The notes beneath the pieces were generated by a model. That model worked only from the letters and a program-made list of their open reading frames with translations. It was not told the DNA's origin and ran no database searches. DNA of 64,000 bases from Acidisphaera sp. S103. GTDB lineage: Bacteria; Pseudomonadota; Alphaproteobacteria; Acetobacterales; Acetobacteraceae. A program made the translations under genes and the position numbers. Each line of letters begins with the position of its first letter. The stretch's first letter is position 1. Positions 55,530 to 63,476 of this stretch are shown piece after piece. The stretch is from contig NZ_LMUJ01000108.1 in the NCBI RefSeq assembly GCF_009765975.1, positions 128,646-192,645 of the forward strand. The letters are read 5' to 3'.

Positions 55530-55648
55530 CGGCAACACGACCCTGATGCTGAATCGGCATCACTATGCACGATTTCTTCTGCTTGTTCGAGCAGCTAGAT
55601 AAGGTGCAACGTTTCAACTTCGCACGCGACCATTCCAGGAGAACGACC
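55530..55648. promoter_or_regulatory. divergent promoter region, LysR regulator and orotate-type operon
   Basis: 119 bases between divergent genes. It contains AGGAGA (about 55636-55641) ahead of the TTG start of the transporter. A LysR-type T-N11-A site is expected, but several weak candidates exist and none stands out. Confidence 0.4.
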
Positions 55649-56899
55649 TTGGCGACGTTTCCCGACCACGCACTGCCCGCAACGCTGCCGGGGTCCGACG
55701 ATGGCGTCGTCACGCGCGAGGCGTGGAAGGCACTCGCCGGTTCCGCCATCGGTTACGCGATGGATGGTTTCGACCTGCTGATCCTTGGTTTCATGCTGCG
55801 CCTTATTGGCCCCGCGCTTCATCTGACGACGACCCAGGCTGCCACGCTGGTGACCGCGACGCTGGTGGGCGCGGTGATCGGTGGCATCGGATTCGGGATA
55901 TTGTCCGACCGGATGGGGCGGGTGCGGGTGCTGACCTGGACCATCGTGCTGTTCGCCGTGTTCACCGGGCTTTGCGCGCTGGCGCAGGGCTATTGGGATC
56001 TGCTGCTCTACCGGACGATATCCGGCGTCGGGCTTGGCGGCGAATTCGGTATCGGCATGGCGCTGGTGGCCGAGGCATGGCCCGCATCGAAACGGGCTCG
56101 CGCGTCATCCTATGTCGGGCTTGGCTGGCAAGCCGGCGTCCTGGCTGCGGCGCTGCTGACGCCTATGCTGCTGCCGGTGATCGGCTGGCGTGGGATGTTC
56201 GTGATTGGCCTGTTCCCCGCCATCGCCGCGTATTTCATCCGGAAGGATTTGCACGAGCCGGAGATATTCGTCGAACGCACCGCCAGGGCGCCGGCGCAAT
56301 CGTCACTGCGGCTGCTGGTGGCAGATGCGGAAACGGCGCGGGTCAGCCTGGGGATGATCGTCCTCTGCAGCGTGCAGAACTTTGGCTATTACGGTGTGAT
56401 GATCTGGCTGCCGAGCTATCTGTCGTCGCGGTTCGGCTTCGGACTGACGCAGTCGGCGACCTGGACGGTGGTCACCATCCTCGGCATGGCGGTGGGCATC
56501 TACGGCTTCGGCCACGCAGCGGATCGCCTGGGCCGCAAGCCCGCGTTCATCGGCTGGATGGTGGGCGCAGCCGTCATGGTCGTGGTCTACTCCCGGCTGA
56601 CCGACCCGATGGCGCTGCTTGTCGCAGGCGCCGTGATGGGCTTCTTCGTCAACGGCATGCTGGGTGGTTACGGCGCGCTGATGAGCGAGCTGTATCCCAC
56701 GAGCACCCGCGCCACCGCGCAGAATGTACTGTGGAACATCGGTAGAGCGATCGGCGGATTCGGGCCGGTTGTGGTGGGCGCGATCGCCGGCGCATGGGGA
56801 TTTCAGACCGCGATCGCCCTGCTGGCCGTGCTGTACCTGCTCGATATCGTTGCGGTGTGGCTGCTGATCCCGGAGCGCAAGGGGCAGGAACTGGCATGA
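55649..56899 (+). CDS. MFS transporter (AAHS/sialate-type proton symporter)
   Basis: 416 residues from a TTG at 55649, chosen because AGGAGA lies 7 bases upstream; an in-frame ATG at 55565 has none. Twelve membrane helices; YAMDGFDLLILGFML is the first-helix pattern of aromatic-acid/sialate MFS transporters, with SDRMGRVRVL and RAIGGFGPVVVG later. Likely imports a carboxylate with protons. Its stop overlaps the pyrK-like start (ATGA, 56896-56899), so transport and the downstream enzymes are coexpressed; orotate is a reasonable candidate substrate. Confidence 0.88.
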   Translation: MATFPDHALPATLPGSDDGVVTREAWKALAGSAIGYAMDGFDLLILGFMLRLIGPALHLTTTQAATLVTATLVGAVIGGIGFGILSDRMGRVRVLTWTIVLFAVFTGLCALAQGYWDLLLYRTISGVGLGGEFGIGMALVAEAWPASKRARASSYVGLGWQAGVLAAALLTPMLLPVIGWRGMFVIGLFPAIAAYFIRKDLHEPEIFVERTARAPAQSSLRLLVADAETARVSLGMIVLCSVQNFGYYGVMIWLPSYLSSRFGFGLTQSATWTVVTILGMAVGIYGFGHAADRLGRKPAFIGWMVGAAVMVVVYSRLTDPMALLVAGAVMGFFVNGMLGGYGALMSELYPTSTRATAQNVLWNIGRAIGGFGPVVVGAIAGAWGFQTAIALLAVLYLLDIVAVWLLIPERKGQELA

Positions 56900-57702
56900 A
56901 CTTTTGTCCCAGCGTTGTCCGGGAACGCGCTGAGGTCCTGTCCAACACCCTGGTCAACAGCGAATACCGGCATCTTGTCGCGGCATGCGGTCCCCTCGCC
57001 GCATCCGCCGCACCAGGCCAGTTCTTCCAGCTTCTCTGTCCTGCATCGCCCGGCAACGCGCCGTTCTTTCGCCGCCCCATGAGCCTCTACGGGGCCGATC
57101 CGGCAAAACGCCAGGTGGAATTCCTCTACAAGGTCACCGGCGCCGGCACCCGCGGCCTCGCCGACCTTCATCCCGGCGACCGGCTGGACATGATGGGCCC
57201 GCTCGGGCGTGGCTTCGTGCTGGATCCGGCATGGAAAAGCATCGTCGCGGTCGGCCGAGGCGCCGGACTTGCCACATTGGCGCCATTGGCCCAGGCCGCC
57301 CAGGCGCTGGGGATCGCGGTCACCGCCATCCTGTCCGCGCGGCGGCCGGATCTGGTGGTCTCCGACGCCCTGTTCCGGTCTCGCGGCGCGACGGTCCTGA
57401 CGGTAACCGACACCGAAGGCACCAGCGGTCCCGCCCACGTGGAAGGACTGCTGCGCGGCCTGATCGGACAGGGAAGCTGCGATGCGTTCTTCACCTGCGG
57501 ATCGTCCCGCCTGTTGCGCGTGCAGCAGCGCCTGGCCCGCGAATTCAACCTGCCCGGCAGCGTCGCCATGGAGCAGCAAATGGCCTGCGGCCTGGGCATG
57601 TGCTTCTGCTGCGTCCGCGATTTCAACGTCGGCGGCGAAATCGTCCACAAACGGGTCTGCTGGGACGGACCCGTGTTCGATGTCCTGGAGGCATTGCCAT
57701 GA
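56896..57702 (+). CDS. pyrK: dihydroorotate dehydrogenase electron-transfer subunit PyrK
   Basis: 268 residues from the ATG at 56896. FAD-binding is shown by FFRRPMSLYG (RxxS type), the NAD-binding lobe by VAVGRGAGLATLAPL, and the [2Fe-2S] site by CGLGMCFCC and the later CWDGPVF. PyrK passes electrons from the class 1B PyrD to NAD+. Note GRGAGLA in place of the usual GGGIGxA. It overlaps both neighbours by ATGA, so a 1:1 complex is expected. Confidence 0.91.
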   Translation: MNFCPSVVRERAEVLSNTLVNSEYRHLVAACGPLAASAAPGQFFQLLCPASPGNAPFFRRPMSLYGADPAKRQVEFLYKVTGAGTRGLADLHPGDRLDMMGPLGRGFVLDPAWKSIVAVGRGAGLATLAPLAQAAQALGIAVTAILSARRPDLVVSDALFRSRGATVLTVTDTEGTSGPAHVEGLLRGLIGQGSCDAFFTCGSSRLLRVQQRLAREFNLPGSVAMEQQMACGLGMCFCCVRDFNVGGEIVHKRVCWDGPVFDVLEALP

Positions 57703-58661
57703 TGGACCGTGGCACAACCGACATGGCGGTGACGATCGGCGGCGTCCGGCTGGCCAACCCCGTCATGCCCGCATCCGGCACCTTCGCCGAGGGCCTGTCC
57801 TCGGTCGTTGACCTCAATCGTCTGGGCGCGCTGGTGACCAAGACCATCACGCGCGAACTGCGGACCGGCAATCCCTTGCCCCGCGTTGCCGAAGTGGACA
57901 GCGGTATGCTGAACGCCATCGGCATCCCGTCGAAGGGCGTGCCGTATTTCCTGGAACACACGTTGCCACTGTACCGGCAATGGGTGCCGCCACTGGTCGT
58001 GTCGATCTCGGCCCCGTCCGCCGAACATTTTGCTCATCTGGCGGCCGAGGTCAGTGTGCCGGGTGTTACGGCGATCGAGGCCAACATCTCCTGCCCGAAC
58101 ATCGAGGAAGACGGCAAGGCATTCGCCATGCGGGCAACTTCGACCGAAACCGTGGTGCGGCACTTGCGGGCAGCAACGTCGTTACCGTTGTGGGTGAAAC
58201 TGACCCCGAACACCGGCGACATGGCAGAAGTGGCAAAGGCAGCCGAGGCCGCCGGCGCCGACGCCCTAGTGGTGGCCAACACCATTTTGGCGATGGCCAT
58301 CGACCTGCAAACCTTCAAGCCGCGCCTAGGCAACGTCATGGGCGGCCTGTCGGGACCGGCGATAAAGCCGATCGTCCTTCGCCAGGTCTACCAATGCGCG
58401 CGTGCCGTCCGCCTGCCGGTCATCGGCTGCGGCGGCATTTCCACAGCCGCGGACGCCGCCGAATACATGCTCGCCGGCGCCAGCGCAGTGCAGGTCGGCA
58501 CCGCGACGTTCCTTCACCCCGGCGCCATGATCGATGTGATCGACGGACTGGCCCGCTTCTGCGCGCTGCACGGCATGGCCAGCGTGACCGAACTGGTCGG
58601 CGCGATGAAGCGCGAGGAAGCGGACGAGGACGACGTGACGTGGGCGGAGCCGGTCGCATGA
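57699..58661 (+). CDS. pyrD: dihydroorotate dehydrogenase, class 1B catalytic subunit
   Basis: 320 residues from the ATG at 57699 (57702 also possible). An FMN TIM barrel with NPVMPASGTF, LGALVTKTITRE, MLNAIGIPSKGV, the active-site Cys in EANISCPNIEEDG, VKLTPN, VMGGLSGPAIKPI and GCGGISTAADAAEY. Cys rather than Ser as base marks class 1. It interconverts dihydroorotate and orotate with NAD through PyrK. Co-location with a ureido-acid amidase and a transporter suggests catabolic use in the orotate-reducing direction; the biosynthetic class 2 enzyme would be elsewhere. Confidence 0.92.
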   Translation: MMDRGTTDMAVTIGGVRLANPVMPASGTFAEGLSSVVDLNRLGALVTKTITRELRTGNPLPRVAEVDSGMLNAIGIPSKGVPYFLEHTLPLYRQWVPPLVVSISAPSAEHFAHLAAEVSVPGVTAIEANISCPNIEEDGKAFAMRATSTETVVRHLRAATSLPLWVKLTPNTGDMAEVAKAAEAAGADALVVANTILAMAIDLQTFKPRLGNVMGGLSGPAIKPIVLRQVYQCARAVRLPVIGCGGISTAADAAEYMLAGASAVQVGTATFLHPGAMIDVIDGLARFCALHGMASVTELVGAMKREEADEDDVTWAEPVA

Positions 58662-59899
58662 CATTCGCAACGGAACTGTTTGAGGCGCTGCATGCCTCCG
58701 GATGGGACGGTCAGGGCATCACCCGCGACACCTACGGCGTGGGCGAAAGCGCGGCACTGGACATCATCGAAAGCGCCGCCGGAACGCATGGGCTGGAAAC
58801 CGAACGGGACGCCGCCGCCAACCTTGTGGTCACGCTGCCGGGCAGCGAGCCGGCGTTGCCGTTTCTCGCCTGCGGCTCCCATCTGGATTCGGTGCCGCAA
58901 GGCGGTAATTTCGACGGCGCGGCGGGGGTGATTGCCGGGTTGACGGCGGTGGTGCGGATGCGCGCCGAGGGCATCGTGCCGCGGCGGACAATCCGGGTCT
59001 ACGGCCTGCGCGGCGAGGAAAGTGCCGCCTTCGGCCGGTCGTATATCGGATCTTCGGCATTGTTCGGCGTGCTGCCAGCCGCCGACCTGAACCTGCGGCA
59101 TGCCGTCTCCGGCGACACATTACGCGACCGCATGCGCTCGGTTGGCGCTGATGTTGACCGGATCGAGCGGGGCGAAGTGTTGTTACCGCCCGCGTCCGTG
59201 GCCGCTTGGCTGGAACTGCACATCGAACAAGGACCCGTGCTGGTCGCCCGCGAGATACCGGTCGCGGTCGTGACCGGCATTCGCGGCAATGTCCGACACC
59301 GTACGGTCGAATGCATCGGGGAGGCCGGTCATTCCGGCGCCGTGCCCAGAAGCCTGCGCCACGATACGGTCTTCGCCGTGGCCGAGTTGCTGACACTGCT
59401 CGATCACGCCTGGCAATCGTTCCTGACCTCAGGCAGCGACCTTGTCGTCACCGCCGGAGTCCTGGGCACCGAACCGGCGGAACACGCCATCGCCCGCATC
59501 CCCGGCCGCATGCACTTTTCGTTCGAGGCGCGCAGCGAGTCCCAGGTCACGCTGGACCGCTATTACGCACTGTTCCTGGCCGGATGCCGGCGGATCGAGG
59601 CAGAGCGTGGCGTGCGCTTCGTGCCAGGCCCACCCCTGCACACGGCGCCCGCCGTCATGGACCCAAACTGGGTAGACCGGCTGCGCGACGTGGTGCGACG
59701 CCTCGACCTGTCCGACCAGCCCATGGCCAGCGGCGCCGGCCACGACGCCGCCGTCTTCGCCAACTCGGGTGTCCCGAGCGCTATGATTTTTATCCGAAAC
59801 GAACACGGCTCCCACAATCCATTGGAAGCCATGGACATGAGCGACTTCAACAAAGGTGCCGAAGTGCTGCGAATGGCCCTCATCGAAGGGTGCGCATAA
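58658..59899 (+). CDS. Zn-dependent M20 amidase, N-carbamoyl-L-amino acid/allantoate hydrolase type
   Basis: 413 residues. The bimetal site is read from CGSHLDSVPQGGNFDGAAG, LRGEESAAFG (Glu pair), LELHIEQGPVL, GEAGHSGAVP and the last His in HGSHNPLEAM, with MASGAGHDAA for substrate carboxylate binding. This group hydrolyses ureido compounds (allantoate, N-carbamoyl amino acids, beta-ureidopropionate). Behind PyrK/PyrD, N-carbamoyl-aspartate is the natural guess. ATGA overlap with pyrD at 58658. Confidence 0.91.
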   Translation: MTFATELFEALHASGWDGQGITRDTYGVGESAALDIIESAAGTHGLETERDAAANLVVTLPGSEPALPFLACGSHLDSVPQGGNFDGAAGVIAGLTAVVRMRAEGIVPRRTIRVYGLRGEESAAFGRSYIGSSALFGVLPAADLNLRHAVSGDTLRDRMRSVGADVDRIERGEVLLPPASVAAWLELHIEQGPVLVAREIPVAVVTGIRGNVRHRTVECIGEAGHSGAVPRSLRHDTVFAVAELLTLLDHAWQSFLTSGSDLVVTAGVLGTEPAEHAIARIPGRMHFSFEARSESQVTLDRYYALFLAGCRRIEAERGVRFVPGPPLHTAPAVMDPNWVDRLRDVVRRLDLSDQPMASGAGHDAAVFANSGVPSAMIFIRNEHGSHNPLEAMDMSDFNKGAEVLRMALIEGCA

Positions 59900-59932
59900 G
59901 CGTCAGAATATCGATGGCCAGCACACTCTCAC

Positions 59933-59965
59933 CGTCATGGCCGGGCGCGTCCCGGCCATCTGCGC
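59933..59965. repeat. hairpin repeat, CGTCAT family
   Basis: A perfect 9-bp stem (ATGGCCGGG 59937-59945, CCCGGCCAT 59951-59959, loop CGCGT) follows the amidase gene by 34 bases. The CGTC flank is shared with other copies. This copy separates two genes on the same strand and may end the upstream operon. Confidence 0.75.
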
Positions 59966-60052
59966 ACCGGCAGACGAAGCACGCCGGCCGCGGCTCCACC
60001 TTTCCCCCAATCGGTGATAGACCGGTTGCCCTGTCAGGGGGAACGAACAACC

Positions 60053-61447
60053 ATGTCATTAAGCCGGGACTTCGCGGCATTCGTCGCCAATCTGCGTTAC
60101 GAGGACCTGCCCGCGGCCGTCATTGACCGAGCCAAGGGCGTCATCCTGCAAGGTTTGATCTCGGCGCTGGTGGCACACGACATGCCCGCCAGCCGGCAGG
60201 CATTGGCGTTGATGCAGGACGAAGAAGCCGGCGGCGGCGGCGGCGCGACCGCGTTGTGCAGCGGGGCGAAACTCACCAAGGCCGGCGCGGCCTTCGTCAA
60301 TGCGGAAATGCTGCTGGCCGGCGGCAAATGGGACACGTTCCGCATGCTGACCCATCCCGGAACCGCCATCCTGCCCGCCGCCCTGGTCGCGGCCGAAATG
60401 ACCGGATGTTCGGGGAAACAACTGCTAACCGGCGTTGCCGCGGCCTATGAGGTCATGGAGCGCATGGCGTCCGAATTCATCCCCACTGTGATGTCGCGCG
60501 GCTTCCATGCCGGCCCCGTCTTCGGGATTTTTGGCGCCGCCGTCGCCGCCGCGAAAATCGAGGGCCTGAACGCCGACCAACTGAACAGTGCCATCGCCCA
60601 GTGCGTCAACCTGGCGGCCGGCAACTTGGAAGGTGCTCGCAGCGGCGGACGGTCGTTACGAGAAGGCGGCGCGGTACGCAACGCCCTGCTCGCTGTCGCG
60701 ATGGCTCGACACGGCACACCAGGCGGCGAAACCACCCTGGAAGGCGACGCCGGTTTCTACCACGCCTATACCGGCAACAATCACGGTGACCTGCGCTATA
60801 GTTACACCGGAGACAACCGGACCGATCTGACCAACATAACGAAAGACCTAGGCAAAAACTGGATCTTCCTGGAAACCCTGTACCGCATCTACTCCACCGC
60901 CGGCTTCAACATCGCCCATGTCGACGTCACCGCTGCGCTTTGCGAGCAACACAATCTGACCTATGCCGACATCGACCGTATCGAGGCCGTTGTGAACTGG
61001 TTCGAAACCGAATACCCCAGCCCCGCCTTTCCAACCCCCGGCAGCGACGGCAAGGCACGGGTAGGGGCCACCCAATACTTTACCGCCTACGGTGCCGTCA
61101 CCCGAGGCTACCCACTGTTGCGCGGCGACCGGCCTGGCCCGGGCGAAAGCGACCCACCCGAGGTCCTGGACCTGATGCAACGCGTCACCCTGATCCCCAT
61201 GGTACGGCGCACCTTGTTCGGTCCCCGGATCACCATCTTCACCAAGGACGACCGCACCCTGACCCGCGAAGGAACCGGCCGCGAGTTCATCTGGGATTTC
61301 GAGGAACACACAAGCCGCATGCAACCCGTTCGATCCGGACTGGCGATTTCGCCCTCGCAATATGATGCCCTGGTCGATACCTGCCGAGGATTGGACACAA
61401 TCGAGACCGCCGGGCCAAAGCTGGTTTCGCTAACCGTCCCCGGGTAG
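60053..61447 (+). CDS. MmgE/PrpD family protein
   Basis: 464 residues. The all-helical MmgE/PrpD domain is clear: RAKGVILQGLISAL, FVNAEMLLAGGKWDTFRM, THPGTAILPAALVAAEM, SRGFHAGPVFGIFGAAVAAAKI and a smaller C-terminal alpha/beta domain with ADIDRIEAVVNWFE. The family includes 2-methylcitrate dehydratase and cis-aconitate decarboxylase; the GKWDTFRMLTHPG variant of the usual D(D/T)-x-H segment leaves the substrate open. It is followed after 75 bases by a cupin-like gene. Confidence 0.9.
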   Translation: MSLSRDFAAFVANLRYEDLPAAVIDRAKGVILQGLISALVAHDMPASRQALALMQDEEAGGGGGATALCSGAKLTKAGAAFVNAEMLLAGGKWDTFRMLTHPGTAILPAALVAAEMTGCSGKQLLTGVAAAYEVMERMASEFIPTVMSRGFHAGPVFGIFGAAVAAAKIEGLNADQLNSAIAQCVNLAAGNLEGARSGGRSLREGGAVRNALLAVAMARHGTPGGETTLEGDAGFYHAYTGNNHGDLRYSYTGDNRTDLTNITKDLGKNWIFLETLYRIYSTAGFNIAHVDVTAALCEQHNLTYADIDRIEAVVNWFETEYPSPAFPTPGSDGKARVGATQYFTAYGAVTRGYPLLRGDRPGPGESDPPEVLDLMQRVTLIPMVRRTLFGPRITIFTKDDRTLTREGTGREFIWDFEEHTSRMQPVRSGLAISPSQYDALVDTCRGLDTIETAGPKLVSLTVPG

Positions 61448-61522
61448 CGCCGGTCTTGCCGCGTCATCCACTCGGTAGTAGTGGATTGTCACCCACGATC
61501 ATTGAAAAATAAGAGGGAAGTC

Positions 61523-62110
61523 ATGGCCGAAGACTCGAACCTGCCATTGTTGGATCATGAACTGGCGGATGACGAACTGAATTGGATCAAGGCTGTTCAT
61601 AGGGATTTCACTGCGGCCCGGGCAGGACTCGCCGGCCAGGAAAACGGAACCAACCTCAAGCAAACCCTGCGGGAGGTGGTCGGCCGCAAGGAACACCTGC
61701 TTGCAAACCCCATGGAGCTGTCAGGCGACGGCCCCTGGCGGCTTGGCAAAAATAACCACGATCGCTCGGTCGCCTGTGTGTTCCTGAAGAAAATCGAGCT
61801 GCACAAACACGCAAAAAGCCGGACCGATCAGTTCGCCATGTACGTGGTTGGAGAGGCAGACGCGTTCTCCCTGAACGATAAGTCGCAACCCATTCTGACG
61901 GCCGTGGAATCAGGCAGCCATTTCCACAATTCGCCCGGCGCGCCCCACGCGTTCCTGCCGAAAGTCGGTCAAAAGACCAACGACGACTGGGAAATCGCAT
62001 TCATCGCGATCACGCCACGCAATCTGAAAGAAGACACCCAGAAAGTTTCCGAAGAAACCAAGGCCGCCTACAAACAAGTTGTCGGCTACGACGCTCCGCT
62101 CGGCCTGTAA
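61523..62110 (+). CDS. cupin-fold hypothetical protein
   Basis: 195 residues from the ATG at 61523, with GAGGGAAG upstream. No named family recognised. Residues about 130-155 read SGSHFHNSPGAPHAFLPK, with HxH and a following His typical of a cupin metal site; earlier FLKKIELHKHAKSRTDQFAMYVVGEAD supplies the other beta-barrel motif. N-terminal 90 residues are helical and charged. May be a sensor or dioxygenase-like enzyme acting with the MmgE/PrpD protein. Confidence 0.65.
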   Translation: MAEDSNLPLLDHELADDELNWIKAVHRDFTAARAGLAGQENGTNLKQTLREVVGRKEHLLANPMELSGDGPWRLGKNNHDRSVACVFLKKIELHKHAKSRTDQFAMYVVGEADAFSLNDKSQPILTAVESGSHFHNSPGAPHAFLPKVGQKTNDDWEIAFIAITPRNLKEDTQKVSEETKAAYKQVVGYDAPLGL

Positions 62111-62151
62111 CATCAACCCACCCTAGAACCACCTCCTCAGCCGCACCACCC

Positions 62152-62220
62152 CGCCATACCGACCCTACCCCGTCATACCGACCCTCCCCCGTCATACCGA
62201 CGAAGGTCGGTATCCACGCC
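62152..62220. repeat. hairpin repeat, CGTCAT family, with tandem half-copies
   Basis: A complete copy at 62190-62220 has an 8-bp stem (ATACCGAC 62194-62201, GTCGGTAT 62206-62213, loop GAAG) followed by ATCCACGCC. In front, at 62152-62190, the left half (C-G-[CT]-C-ATACCGACCCT-x-CCC) is present twice in tandem. Between convergent cupin-like and phnM genes. Confidence 0.78.
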
Positions 62221-62327
62221 TTCTGCCGATCGAAACAATGGCACCAATGCCGGGACCTCCTCACTCTCCCGGCCCGATCAAACACCAAGGTCACGCCCCA
62301 GCCCGCGGGGCGTGGCCAACGACGTCT

Positions 62328-63464
62328 CTAAACCGTCAATCGCCGGCTTCCCTCCGCGGTTATAAACGCCACGCGTCCTCCAACAATCGTCGCGACCGCC
62401 CGAGACGTCGCCGGATCGACCACCACCAGATCCGCCCGCTTTCCCGCTTCGATCACACCCCGATCCGTCAGTCCCCCCGCCCGTGCCGGATTGCCCGAGA
62501 TCAACCGCCAGGACTTGGCCAAATCCAGCACCCCACGATCGGCCAGGACGAACGCCGCCCGCATCATCGCGGGATAGTAATAGTCAGACGTCAGAACGGT
62601 ACAGATCCCCGCCTCCGCCAACCTGGCCGCCGAGGCCCATCCAAGATGCGAGCCGCCCCGAACCACATTCGGACACCCCATCACGACGAAATCGCCAGCC
62701 TCGACCGCGGCACGTCCAACTTCCTCCGCCATCGGAAATTCACAAATCGCCGCACCACGCGCCCGATACGCATCCCGAACGGCAATACTGTCATCATCAT
62801 GACTTGCCATCGGCAGCCCAGCCGCACGCGCTGCCGCCGCGATCCTATCGAGCCCCGCCGGAACCGCCTCGGCCCGCGACGCAACCGCATCCGTCATCGC
62901 CCGAAACGCCTCCATCTTCATCCCCGCTCGGCCGCTATACTTGGCGCCCTCCACAGGGTCTTTCAGTTTCTTCAGTATAGATGGCGTGTGATCGTTGAAC
63001 GCCAACAGATGCACCCGCCCCGCCTCGATGTCGGCAACCGCGGTGTCCAGCGCCTCAAGATTGTAAGCCTCCCACCGCAGATGCACCCGCATGTCGCACG
63101 TCCAGGACCCGGCATCCAGCGCGTCCAACAGCGCCTGCCACGCGGTCAGGCTGCGCAGTCCCGGTTCCCAGGACAACGTGACACCATGAAACGCCGTGGT
63201 GATCCCGTTCGCCAGCAACTGCGATTCCGTATCCCGCAACGCCAGGTCAACCGGGAAATCCACCCCAGGCCGGGGCTGAATCTGCCGTTCGAATGCATCC
63301 CCATGCAGATCGACGATGCCAGGTAGCACCAGCAGCCCGGTCGCGTCGAACGACAGCCCACCACCCGAACCACCGATCCGGTCGATACCACCGTCCGCAA
63401 GCGTCAAATCCGTCCGCACCAGCCCGTCGGAGGCCAGCAGCACAGTCCCACCGGTAACGCGCAT
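62328..63464 (-). CDS. phnM: alpha-D-ribose 1-methylphosphonate 5-triphosphate diphosphatase PhnM
   Basis: 378 residues. LPGIVDLHGDAFERQIQPRPGV is the PhnM metal-site signature (HxD variant of the amidohydrolase motif); AFNDHTPSI, MASHDDDSI and VLTSDYYYPAMM complete it. The enzyme removes pyrophosphate from ribosyl phosphonate triphosphate ahead of C-P lyase. It lies 12 bases downstream of the phnF-like regulator on the same strand; other phn genes would be beyond the right edge. Confidence 0.95.
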   Translation of the reverse strand: MRVTGGTVLLASDGLVRTDLTLADGGIDRIGGSGGGLSFDATGLLVLPGIVDLHGDAFERQIQPRPGVDFPVDLALRDTESQLLANGITTAFHGVTLSWEPGLRSLTAWQALLDALDAGSWTCDMRVHLRWEAYNLEALDTAVADIEAGRVHLLAFNDHTPSILKKLKDPVEGAKYSGRAGMKMEAFRAMTDAVASRAEAVPAGLDRIAAAARAAGLPMASHDDDSIAVRDAYRARGAAICEFPMAEEVGRAAVEAGDFVVMGCPNVVRGGSHLGWASAARLAEAGICTVLTSDYYYPAMMRAAFVLADRGVLDLAKSWRLISGNPARAGGLTDRGVIEAGKRADLVVVDPATSRAVATIVGGRVAFITAEGSRRLTV

Positions 63465-63476
63465 ATTCAGTAACCT

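Noticed and set aside
62152-62220. CRISPR array
   Set aside because: Only two to three short tandem half-repeats without spacers of constant length and no cas genes.
62238-63326. 362-codon plus-strand frame opposite phnM
   Set aside because: Arg/Pro-rich shadow; phnM is unmistakable on the other strand.
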